Positions 36,924-48,261 of a stretch of 64,000 bases of DNA are shown here, in pieces. Under the pieces are notes generated by a model that was not told the origin of the DNA, searched no databases, and saw only the letters and a list, made by a program, of their open reading frames with translations. The stretch spans positions 90,714,977 to 90,778,976 of the forward strand of contig CM057226.1 in assembly GCA_029891385.1 (NCBI GenBank), given 5' to 3'. Source of the stretch: Erythroxylum novogranatense (lineage: Eukaryota; Streptophyta; Magnoliopsida; Malpighiales; Erythroxylaceae). Position 1 is the first letter of the stretch; every line of letters starts with the position of its first letter. A program made the position numbers and the translations under genes.

Positions 36924-38351
36924 TGTTAGTAGTGTGCCCTAGGTTAATGGATAGTTGTGATCCATGTATTAACATTATGACTTTTTAATAATATATTATG
37001 AGGTATACCTTTCATATATGCATGCATTTTTTTATGTAAAGTGATTTACATTCTATGAATGGTTTTAGACTTATGTCATCAAGTATGTGACTTGATAGTA
37101 AAACTATAAGCGTTATAAGACTATTCTAGATTGTCCCTGGTCGATCATTATTGGTGGAATACTAATGAATTAAGGCTAGTATGTGTTCTTGTTGATGATC
37201 ACGTTTTACTGATCATAAATATGAGATATTAAATCAGAAACATAGATATATGTTAGAGAACATATATTGGACCAACCCACATAAAGAATACTACATGGTT
37301 TCATGTCATTAGTGATTCTTAATATGGTTTGACTTTAGTCCTTTGACCTGAAGTCATCATGGTTCCCTACATGAGGAATTCGGTGTTTTGATATTAGACT
37401 AAGTTATTTTTAACCGAATAATAAGTAGTCTTATGTTGGACACTAAATGAATCATGCGGAGGGAAGTGAATGACGTAGATGAGATTTGTACCTCTCTTAA
37501 ATGAGAGAGATATCATTTGGGCCTCTTGACAAGTGTGACTCAAGAAATGCATGGCCGTGCTCAAATGAATTGATGAGGAGTCATCAATGTCATTTGTTAT
37601 AATCAGTCAACTTGGGGATCAAGACACTATGATTAATCAAAGGTTGACATGTATCATGCCTTGTGATTAATCTTGATATCGTGTTACAAAAGGACTAAGC
37701 TTATAACCATGGTTACAAGTTAAATCGGATTATCGATCCTCATTTGATTTGGGTAGTCATAATATCTTGCTAGAAGAGGCCGCTTATGACTTATGGGCCT
37801 TGAAGTGTGATTAAGCCTATTGTCAACATCAAATGAGCCTACAGAGTCGCATACAAAGAGTGATGTGATCTGAGCTTATTCTCTTGGGCTTAATTTATTA
37901 GGTATTGAATAAATATATGTAGATATATTTATTGGGCTAGATCGAATTAAGATGTCAGGCTTTTATTATATGAGATATAATGGGTCGAAACTTATTGGGC
38001 TTCAATGGGATTAGGGTTTCTCTATAAAAAGAGAAACTTAGGTCTCATTAGATAGAGAGATTATTGTCACACGAAACCCTAGTCACCATCCGAGTGGAAA
38101 AACGTGCGGCATTCGGAAAGTGTTTCAGGACGTGCTAGCACACTACAACCACAGCCCGGATCGTGCATACTAGTGTGTATATCGGTAGAGGGCATTCGCA
38201 CATTGCAGTGTCTTGGAATCCGAAAAGAATCAACCCATCCACGGCATAAAGGTATTTTCGTACATCCTAAGTATTTTTTATTATACTTCATGTTATTGTA
38301 TAGTCTTTTCTGCAGTGTATTGTGAATACTCGGACTGTACACGATCTAACA
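36924..38351 (+). mobile_element. Solo LTR, probably Copia
   Basis: Starts TGTTAG and ends CTAACA, a 6-bp inverted terminal repeat, about 1.43 kb, with no partner or coding DNA beside it. The flanks are GGTGA (36919-36923) and TGTGA (38352-38356), a 5-bp target duplication with one mismatch. CTCTATAAAAAGAG (about 38020) is a good TATA box, followed by a GC-richer R/U5-like part (38090-38240). Two overlapping open frames at 38079-38342 and 38104-38325 are incidental. Confidence 0.75.
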
Positions 38352-40189
38352 TGTGACAATTCCTGTTGACCTTGAAAAAAAATTGTAAGAGTTCTTCTTC
38401 GCATGTTGTAAATAAGATTTTGTATTGCGTCTTCCTCTTCACACATTGAAAGAAAATGATAATGGATTCTTAAGTAGACTTCTGGGAGTGAATGAAAATT
38501 AAGGGTTATTTTACTTAACCATAATCAATCAATTTTATTTTTCTTTTCCTAATCTTTTTATATTATTGTATTCGCTATAAAAATTATTTTAAGTTAATTT
38601 GTCAAGACTTTCATTAATTTAGAAATAAAAAGTGAATAAACATAATTTACTTTCTCTTATGATCATTAAGAGATAGAATAATTAATTTTATTATTAGTAT
38701 TATTATATTTTAATATAGGCATAAATATATAAATATAGTAGATTAATAAATCATATCCAAAATGAATCGAGTTTGAAAAATAGAAAATTATATAATTCGT
38801 AATCACTTGGGTTAAAAAAAACAATTTTAAATATGTTTCATTGTTACAAAAGAATCAAAGAAATTATAAGGTTGCCATTAGTTGAAACCTTTGCCAAGAA
38901 TATTCCTTGATTACGTGCACCACTTTCCTTCCATTTCTTCCACACCCAAATCCAAAGTCTCAGCTTGTCAGCATCGCCTGTGTGTAATGATCAAAGATAT
39001 TTGCAGCAGTTTCTCTCAATTGGGCCTTTCATGTCAAACCATGCCTGAGGACCCGTTTCAGGCAACTTGGTCCATGAGTGTCCACACATTTCTTGAGACG
39101 GACAGCCACCCGATAAGCCTGGTAAACACTAATCACAAAAAATTCTTGAAATTCTCAGATTTTTATCTCCTAACCTGAACCAAGAAGCCAAGGCCTAATT
39201 TCCAGAAGAAACTGAAGCACTGGAATTATGAATAACGCCTGTTGGGCCAATGTCTTGTGTTCAATCTAGGAGTTCTAAAATGACTTCAATAATAATCAGA
39301 CGTTTCTATTTGTTCTTACATTTTCACTGATGTTGGCAGCTAGCTTTCGAGCTCTTGCTAACGTCGAGTTGAGTGTACTCATCGACCAACAACTTTCTAT
39401 TTACCATCACATTTTCACTTGATTTGTTTTTAATGGGACACATTATGTTGAAGGAGAATCATTCCAAAGCTCCAATTACATGCCTACCTCAAGCAATTCA
39501 CATTTTTTTTCACCAACTTTTAGAATCCTATGCTCATTATTTTGACTAAATGTTCATTTAGTCTACATATGTAGGCGTATATGAAAGACAAAATATTGTT
39601 TTGCTACAAATATACATAAATAGATGAACATGCTGTTATTGCAAACTCAAACATTTGCGTGGCCCAACTTGATTGGAGTCCTGTTATTATCTAAAAAAAT
39701 TTAAACTTAAGCGTGCAATAATCTGAATATCGGGACATAAGTTCTATTTTAATTTTGAATAAAGTCATTTTCAATATCAATAATTGCATTTTAACATGTA
39801 TTCAAATACTAAAAATCAAACGAAGTTATACATATCTAATCTCCAATAAAATAAGTTATATTTATAAATTAATTTTATTAAAATTAAGCAAGTATAAATA
39901 TATTAATTTCTTTAACATTTGCATTATGAGCCAAACTTCATGTTTCACCTAGATATGTTTTTTAGATTCAAAGCTAGTCCAATGAATCTAGTTCAGTAAT
40001 TTCTTAGATTCTTCATTTATCGTCAAAGGCAAAGCAAGTGCTTCAATGACTCTTTATGATAACAAAAGAACAAGGCAAGAGGAGTGACGGTCTCCTGGGG
40101 AAGGGGGAATGGACATAATTAACATTGGTCACATGCAGGTGAAGAAAAGAAACAAAGCATGTTCATGTGATCGTGTGCGGTTGGAGTTA
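38352..40189. other. Intergenic DNA, partly less AT-rich
   Basis: No recognised gene. A 98-codon plus-strand open frame (38882-39178) lies in the less AT-rich part but has no domain I know and no supporting splice structure. The rest is AT-rich. Confidence 0.4.
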
Positions 40190-40856
40190 TGGGATCATAA
40201 CGTAACCATAATGTCTCTTTAAGTTCCTACACTCCATAGACTAGAACCTAAATTATTAACATAATCTTCAAAAGTCAAAACATCGGTATATACTTAACCT
40301 TAATTTTCTTCCAGAATTATGTATATTAATATTATGTAATTATTTAGTTGATTATGTTTCTTTAATTAGAGTCATCAATCTATGTAAAGAATTAGAATTG
40401 TATTCGTAATCGTTCTTAGCCAATAATAATTAGAACTGTATTACCCCTTGAAATTAGTTGATTTCAATATGTTCAAGTGAATGAATTATTCTTGGGTGGA
40501 CATAGACAAGCTAAGAGTTTGTGTAAGGTCAATTTTTTACAATTAACGAATAATATTTTTAACTTACAAAATTTTTAATTATATAGTTTAAAATTTCAAC
40601 AACCATTATACACAATTGATATGAGTTCTTTTATAATCTATAAATGATTAAAAATCTTGTATTATCTATGCAATGAATAGTTTCATAATGTTGTGAACTT
40701 GTTTATAACTAAAAGGTCATTCTTACGTAATAAACAATAGCTTTATAGGTCATAAAATTTATCAAAATATTTGTTAACTCTTAAAAAATTATGAGATCAT
40801 AACATAATCATAATGTCTCTTTATGTTCCTACACACTTATGGAATAGAACCTAAAT
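40190..40856 (+). repeat. Tandem duplicate of the Copia target locus with a truncated LTR
   Basis: Segment A (ATCATAACGTAACCATAATG... to ...CCTAAAT, 40190-40253) is repeated at 40793-40856. It is followed at 40254-40378 by the first 125 bp of an LTR of the large Copia element (TATTAACATAATC..., truncated). Then segment B (about 40390-40790) is repeated at 60333-60710 to the right of that element. The order is A, partial LTR, B, A, full element, B. Confidence 0.75.
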
Positions 40857-41073
40857 TATTAACATAACCTTTGAAAGTCAAACATCACTATATATTTAGC
40901 CTTAATTTTCTCCTAGATTCATGTACATTAATATTATGCAATTATTTAGTTAATTTTATTTCTTTAGTTAAAGTCACTTAAAAGTGTATAAATAGATGGA
41001 TGTATATAACATTGAGCGTACGCAAAAACACAAAATGTATTTCACCATTCCTTCTTTGCTCTTTATTTTCACA
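40857..41073 (+). mobile_element. 5' LTR of the large nested Copia element
   Basis: TATTAACATA...TTATTTTCACA, 217 bp, with a GTATAAATAG TATA box at about 40987. It is matched by 60114-60327. It is preceded by TAAAT (40852-40856), identical to the five bases after the 3' LTR. The ends are TA...CA rather than TG...CA. Confidence 0.9.
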
Positions 41074-41086
41074 TGGTATCAAAGTC
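41074..41086 (+). other. Primer-binding site of the large Copia element
   Basis: TGGTATCAAAGTC follows the 5' LTR end directly, a near match to the initiator-Met tRNA complement. Confidence 0.8.
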
Positions 41087-43278
41087 TCCTTTTTAAAAGG
41101 AGTCAAAATTTTGGATTTTTTCTTCAACCCTTTCTATGCAACATTCTTTCGTACACTTGGGGTTCTTAATCGACTCCAAATACAAATCCCCACATACCAA
41201 ATTGATCCTCCATTTGAGTAGATTCTAAAACCACAAAAAACAGCACTAGACCTAAAGTCTCAAAGCTCAAGCTGTTTGAAGGAAGAAGATGATCTAAACA
41301 ATGTTGTTTAACTTCCAAACAAAATGATGATGTTTAGTCAAGAAAGGTTAGAAATTTTATGAAGCCACGTCATCATAAGAAGATGCCACATTATCAAACG
41401 TCCTAATCAACATCATGTTATCTTGTGCAACGTTAGTATGCACGTCAGCTGCCATATCATTATCTAACTCATTGCTATCTTAGCAAATATTTAACACATC
41501 ATCTTCTCAAGTATTGCTACCTGATTTGTCCTTGTGTTAGCATAAGTTCTCTTCCTTAGTTCGGTTCAGTTTAAAATGAGTTGACTGATAATTTGACCAC
41601 CTAGTTGCATATTTTAATTTGGTTTCTCTACAAACCAAACCATTTCCAAAGGTTTTTCGATGTTTTGAACCCAATTATAAGGTTGGAATAATCAAATTCC
41701 ATCTTTATAAGCAAGTTTTCTCCTATTTTATTGTCTTCATTCACTATATATGCTTTTATAAGTAGGTTTTCTCCTATTCTATTGTCTTCATTCATTATGA
41801 ATGCCTTTAAACTTTCCTAATACATTCTCAATCCTATTAATATCATCTTTGATAGTTCTAACTATGATCTTTGGGTGAGTAAATGTGTAGTTTTCTTAAG
41901 GAGAGACTCCTTTGCCATATTGTTACTAGAGAAATACCTAAACTCACACAAAAGAAAGATGAAGAAATTGATGTATTCACTAATGATTGGTAGCATGGTA
42001 TCGAATGAACTATCAAATCTTAATAGAATTTCAAAATACATGAACCAAAGCTATCAAACTTGACTTTCAATGTTTTCACACAGCCTAGGAGGTATGAAAT
42101 TTTAAAAAAAAAAATTTATGTTATATTAATGATGTCCACCAACTACAGTTGTATAGGAAACCTCATAGTATGCAACAATAATCTGGACAATCAAAATTGA
42201 TAGTTATATGTCTAAATAATAAAAATTTTGGGATTAATTAACACTTGGCAATCCTATTTGGCCTACTTCCAATGCTTTTGTGATCTATGCAAATCTTCAA
42301 GATCGTCAATATATATGGAATTTACTAATAACTCTTAAGAATGAATTTGATCCATTCACAACTCTTTCCTTCATAGAGCAACTTTACCTAATCTTGACAT
42401 TAAAATAAAGGAGCTCATCTAAGAGAAAAATTTCCTCAATATGCTTTGTATAGAAAAATATGTCCTATCTACTAATATTGTTCCTACAACTCATACCTCT
42501 TCTCAAACCTCTCACAACTCAAGTAAGAAGTTCTATAAAGGATCTTGCAATTACTGCAAAAAGCCTGAGCATCACATCTTCAAATGTGGAAAATGACTCA
42601 AACCGGACTTTAGACAAGGTAATTCTTCCAATCTCTTCAATCTGCTTCCACTGCTATTGTTGCCATTAAGGGGCCAACAAAAAGCATCTCTCTTAAATTT
42701 TCTTTAAAAAACCTTCATGCCCGTCTTTAACAACTTTAATCATATTCTGGTATAGTCTCCTCCTCTACCCTATCTATCACATCAAGTATCTCAAATTCCT
42801 AGTATCTGGATTATGTCTATTGTAATCATACGACCTCATATTCATCCATTCTTGAACCTTTAACAATATCATCTATTTCATATATTGTTCACACTGTCGA
42901 TAATTCTATTATGCATTTACATCATATAAATACTATTTATATATCTAAATTATATTTACTTAAAACCTTTCTTGTTCCTAAACTCTCATGAAATCTTATT
43001 TCTGTTGCATAATTATGTGAATATGGTGTTAACTTATCTTTTTTGAGTCGTGGTTGCATTGTTCAGGATCCACAGACTGGCAACATTGTTGGAGAGGGTG
43101 TAAGGTTAGACGACTATTTGAACTTACTCCACTAAATTTTCCTTCAAAGCTTGTTGTTAGTGTTGTCACTTCTCATTCATGTCACTCTCTCTTAGGTCAT
43201 CTTTCTACTTATAGATTAGGGTGTTTAATCTCTAGCGATACTCTAGGTTATGTTAAGACTAAACATTTTGATTATGTC
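41087..43278 (+). pseudogene. Copia gag, protease and start of integrase (broken)
   Basis: A decayed gag is followed by a CCHC zinc knuckle with correct spacing (CNYCKKPEHHIFKC, about 42547-42588). Next is a protease region where the catalytic DSG motif is disrupted by a frameshift (CNHTTSYSSILEP readable near 42820). After it comes the pre-integrase segment with GCIVQDPQTGNIVGEG and GHLSTYRLG..ISS.TLGYVKTKHFDYVC, which breaks off at 43278 at the gypsy insertion. The frame resumes after 54061. Many stops are present. Confidence 0.85.
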
Positions 43279-45976
43279 TGTAAGGCCCCAATTTACACCT
43301 TAGTTGGAATGATACATGTCCATGAAAATAAATGAGATAGGTGTTAAAATTGTGATACGAATTGAATGTGAATTGTATATGTCTTGAATTTCTAGTTTAA
43401 TGGATCATACTTAGTGACTTGGAATTAATTGTTACCATTAGAGAATTGAGGTATTAAAATATACATTTTGACTAGGAAAATGTCGAGTGGCAAGATAAGT
43501 TGGTATATGAAAATTGAATGACATTTGGCATAGCTAAGGCATTGACAAATGGCAGTATAATTGAATGACAAATGGAAGCATTGATTAAAGGATAAGTGGC
43601 CTAATTGAATTGTGAAAATTGGCAGTCTAAAATGGAGAATAAGTGGGAGTCATGCATTGATGACATGTGCTAATGCATAATTGAGACACCTAGCAGCTTA
43701 GGTGTTAAGCTCTTGTAAGGAAATTTCTGTAGTCCTCATTTTTGCTTCTGTCCAACAAAATCATCCCCTCTTCTTACTCTGAATTTTACTTCAATTTTGA
43801 TGTATTATCACACTAAACTCCTTGCCATATACTGCATTAAAAAGCTACCTCAAGCTATCTTCTATGCTGCTGTCTTTTGGGTGTTAAGATCATCCTATAC
43901 CTACCTAGATTTTGGAAGTGTATTGGTTACATGAAGGGCTAGTTTGGTTGGTTCCTTGAAGAAGGAACCTGAAGTTAATCAGGTAAGGGAATTTTAACTT
44001 GATAGCATATAGTAACATGAATTCTATGTTACTTGAATTGGAATGGAATATGTGTGGAATTGATGATATAATAAGGTCTAGAATATGATGCTTATTTGAT
44101 GGATTTTGCCATGGATTTTGTTGCTTGAAAGATAATGGCTTGTGAGTTGCCAAATGAGTAATTTTGAGTTGAAATTGGATATGAAATTGATGAGTAGTTG
44201 TCATATAATTGAGAAATACTTGAAGCATGATTTAGGGATAGTCATGTTGGTGTTTTGAAATTTGAAAGAAGATGTTTGGATCTAAAATTCACAGGAAAAT
44301 GGGTAGTCAATCATGGCACTCATCCCACAATCATGGGCAGGTGCATTAGCTTCTGTCACAATCGTGGGAATGTACCCCACGATCATGGGCAAGGCTTTAA
44401 TATGGTAATCTTTGTTTTATATAATTGTTGAACCATAGTAGGATAATATACCTTACATTGGTATAATTAAAGTTAATTAGGGTTTATAATGAACCTAGTT
44501 TGGGATTATGTTAATTGGTTAAAGGTTTAATAGGTTTTGGATTTTCAATTAAGGTAATAACTTATGGAAGGTGTTATTTTAATTACAAGTATCTAATGTG
44601 GAACATATAAGTTATTAAAGAAATGAAGTATACTTATGGACACAAATGTGATTTAAATGATATAAGTGATATGTTAGTTATGAATGTTTGTGAATTGAGA
44701 ACTTAGGTGAGTACATGTAAAATGTAATTACTTAATGCCTCATAGTATATTAATGCAAAAGCTGAAATTCACAAGGAATAATGAGTTTGTTCACGTGTGA
44801 ATAAATATATTCAGTTTGAGCATAAGAAGATAAATTCATAGTTATACATTATTTCATTATCAAGTGATTCTAAAAGGTAAAATGTTTCATTTTAAAACTA
44901 TCAAGTCCTAGTTGTGGGTAAATAGGTATGCCTAAAAGGATCTACAACTGCTCCTGTAACTTGACACTAAGGTGTCTCCTGATTATTGACACTACGGTGT
45001 CCCTTGATTGTTGACACTACGGTGTCTCCTGATTATCGACACTATGGTGTCCCTTGAGTTTGAAACATATGTGTCTTCTGTTCTGTGATACCAAACATGG
45101 TATCTTTTGTTCTGGTCCCGTTACCCACTTCTGTAAGAAGGACTAGCAGGCTAATTTGTTTGTGTTCTAATATATGATCCGCTCTAATGCAAGTTAAATT
45201 CTGTTTTGGCACAAATAAATCTAATTTGTTACAAGTTATGTTCTAATCTAACATAATGATATCTTGTTATGAGATTTTGAGTTTTGTTATGAAATAAGAT
45301 AAGTTCTAATTTGATACAAGACATATCCTGATTTGATAGAAGTTATATTCTAATATGAAAGTATTATATCATGTTTTGATACTTGTACATTATGTTTTGA
45401 TATTTAAATGTTTTTTTTTCTGTATTGATGAATCATATTCTGAATTGAGACATATAATGTTTGGATTACTCTTCAATATGAAAAATTAAAGATTGTTTGT
45501 GATACGATCTGATTATGTACATGTGAATTCCAGACGACTGTTAGAGATAGTTGCCAGTTTATATGTTATTTAGTTTTTCCCCACTAAGCTATATGCTTAG
45601 CACAATGGTTCAGCCTCCGTGTAGGTTTTGATAAGAAGGTTTAAAGACTGGGACAAACACAACCGTAGTAGCTAAGAAGAAAATGTTTTGTTTTTGAAAT
45701 GTTCAGTTCGTTTTTGGATTGTACTCATTATGACGAGACCCTTTTTTTATTTTGTGTATGTAGTTTGTAGTAACTATAATACAGGTTGGATCTGAATTTT
45801 TAAAGCATGTATTATGATATTTATACAATTCGTAGAAGGTTAACTATTGTCAAAAAGAAATGAAATGTAGTATATGTTTGTATGAGTTTCTTGGAAAATT
45901 TGGAATGCTATGGATTGTTTAGTTCTATTTTGTGTGGCACCTGTTTATTCTCTTAGGGGGGTATGTGGGTGTTACA
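43279..45976 (+). mobile_element. 5' LTR of a Tekay/Del-like gypsy element
   Basis: TGTAAGGCCCC...GGGTGTTACA, 2698 bp, followed by a primer-binding site (TGATATCAGAGCATGG at 45981-45996). The target duplication is ATGTC (43274-43278) against GTGTC (54062-54066), one mismatch. It contains a four-unit 25-bp tandem repeat at 44962-45061. By eye there are about 18 substitutions from the 3' LTR over the first 290 aligned bases. Confidence 0.95.
44962..45061. repeat. 25-bp tandem repeat with internal inverted repeat, four units
   Basis: Unit starts are 44962, 44987, 45012 and 45037. Each unit carries GACACTACGGTGTC or a variant, that is GACAC and GTGTC arms around a 4-base loop, so each could fold as a small hairpin in RNA. 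The equivalent array in the 3' LTR is at 53052-53151, with more mutated arms. Confidence 0.9.
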
Positions 45977-46105
45977 TTATTTGATATCAGAGCATGGTTT
46001 AGGCAATTCTGGATTAACCAATGTTTAGATATTGCTTGTACTTGAATATAATAGTTATGTTTGGCCTAATGTGGGTTGTCCTACGTTTTGGTTTTAGATT
46101 TGAGT

Positions 46106-47500
46106 ATGGAAAGATTTCACGAGGCCGTTGATGAGCTTGCTGAGAGTAATAATCTTGAGCGATCTCATCCATCTATTTTGGGCGCCTCTGGGGTAAATTA
46201 GAATGAGGCTAAAGTCCCACCTCCTCCTCCACCTCCAACTTAGGGGGAAGCTTTAGTTAAGCTATCGCAAGATATGTGACTCTATTACACTGTAAGACTA
46301 CACCTAAGGCTCCGATTGATCAATTGCGGATGTATGGAGCTAAAAATTTTACTGGAACATCTCTGGAAGAATCTGAAAAAGCTGAAGTCTAGTTAGAGAA
46401 GGTAAAAAGGGTGTTGGATGAAATTAGATACCTACCAGATCAGATGGTGCATTGTGTTGTCTCTCTTCTTTAGGGAGCGGCCTATGAATGGTGAAAGTTT
46501 ATTATGAGGAATCCTTAACTACCTAAACCTCTGACTTGGGATTTCTTTTCCCAAGAGTTTAAAGTTAAGTATATATCGAAAGCCTATAAACTTGAAGCAG
46601 AGAAACCTGTCTGTTGCTGAGTACAATAGAGAATTCAATCAACTCAGCAAGTATGCCCCTGAATCTGCACTTACTGAGAAATTCTGGTGTCATCAGTTTG
46701 AAGATGGTCTGAATGATTCTATTAAAGAACATCTTGCGGCATTTACCCTTTTGTAGCAAGTGAGTTACCATCAGCTGGGACAAACTGCTATGAAAATAGA
46801 AAGGCAGGAGATGGTTAGGAAAGAAAGGGTTTAGCGAAGAGGTTTTACTAGAGGAGGTCAGTCCTCGGGTAAAAGAAGTCATGAAGGTGCCTCCGTTACA
46901 TAAGAATTCACTCGAAGATCTATAACTAGGGGAAGGTGACAATAATTTCCCTCATCGGCTGATTTTGGTAGGGGTTCCTCTATGGGTCTAGCTTCTGGTG
47001 CTCAAGAGTACCCTTATTGCTCTAGACATCATTAGGCATCTAGGGGGTTATGGGTGTATGTTTTTGATGTGGTACCACTGAGCATTTGATAGCCAATTAT
47101 CCTATAAGACAAACGATTTCTCATGCATCTGCTGGAAATAAAGGACGCGGTAGAGGCCATAGAGGATCTTGTCAGATCAGACCTAATCTGGGTACTCTTT
47201 CAGAGACTGTTGATCGACCTACTGTGCCTTCTGCTTCAACTCGAGCTTATGCTTTAAAAGTTCACGAGGATCAGGACGCACCTTAGGTCATTGCGAGTAC
47301 TATTTCTCTCTTTAATTATAAAATGCATGCTTTGATTGATCCTGGATCTACTCATTCCTATATCTATGTTGGAGAAATTTCTGATAAAGAGATGTCTATA
47401 GATTAGTTAGACTATGACATTTATGTAACCAATCCTCTGGGTTATAGTGTGTTGGTTAATCAGGTTTATAAAAACTATCCCGTTATGATCCAAGGACCTT
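46106..47500 (+). pseudogene. Gypsy gag and protease (broken)
   Basis: Starts at an ATG at 46106 with MERFHEAVDEL. The gag domain reads LRMYGAKNFTGTS, VKRVLDEIRYLPD, GAAYEW and LTWDFFSQEFKVKY. A knuckle follows (CF.CGTTEHLIANYP, about 47060-47103) in which the last Cys is Tyr. The protease has LIDPGSTHSY (about 47330-47362), the DPG form common in plant gypsy elements. Many stops interrupt it, most of them TAG or TGA at positions where related proteins have Gln or Trp. The protease is cut off near 47500 by a non-coding segment. Confidence 0.85.
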
Positions 47501-48255
47501 TACTGGTCAAAAAGGACCCCCAGCTTTGCCCATGTTTGTTAAATGGACTTATAGGTCCGTTTAACGGACCTTCTCGGGTAAAAATGACTCTCAGCCCCGA
47601 CAATGTCCGTTAAACGGACATGGATGTTCGTTAAACGGACATTCACGGGTCAGCTTAAGTAAATTGAGATTTTTAACCTTTTTATAGGCAAAATATTACT
47701 TTGTTGTCTTCATGAAAGTTATAGATCTAGAAGTCTACGTTAAAATGGTCTAAAAACGAACTCAATCTGAAATCGTTAGAAAAAGTTATGACAATTTCTC
47801 CAAGAGAGGTACATAATGATTGAGGACATAAACATGTTGGTTTCTTTTGGTGATAACTTCCTCATCCGACCTCCAAATGAAGTGATTCTTGAAGCGATAG
47901 ATTCCTAAGACATGTATCTACCTCTCCATGAAATTTGGTAACTTTTGGTTTTGGGATGAAAACAATTGATGAAAAGATAGTGAGGGGTTAGTTGAGAGAG
48001 CATGATTGGGGTAGGAACACACTTTGGAGTTTTAAGCATTTCTTGAGAGATACAGCTCCGATTGAGATGATTCTTTCTTCAAAGAAAACCAGAGACTTGG
48101 AGCTACAATTTTTGTGAAGAAGTCAATTATGATTTTGGTGATTAGCTAGTGTGGGCTCACCACCCTTGTGAGATGATGACCAACGAGGGTTCTTGGGAAT
48201 AACCTTATAGGTTTACAAGCTCAAGGTTTATGACTCCAGATGTTGGGCTCTGGAA
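47501..48255. mobile_element. Non-coding insert between gypsy protease and reverse transcriptase
   Basis: The protease frame stops being legible at about 47500 and the frame HQAVVDYSAKAVVLRKL resumes at about 48262. The 750 bp between have no coding similarity. They carry three copies of a palindrome: GGTCCGTTTAACGGACC (47554-47570), TGTCCGTTAAACGGACA (47604-47620) and a degenerate third at 47625-47642. The text that follows (AGAAAAAGTTATGACAATTT) reads like part of another LTR. No target duplication was identified. Confidence 0.5.
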
Positions 48256-48261
48256 ACGGGG

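Noticed and set aside
38882..39178. 98-codon plus-strand frame as a gene
   Set aside because: No recognisable domain, no splice structure, and composition gives no clear coding signal; it is left as intergenic.
43054..43335. 93-codon frame as an independent gene
   Set aside because: It is Copia pre-integrase coding sequence running across the junction into the gypsy LTR.
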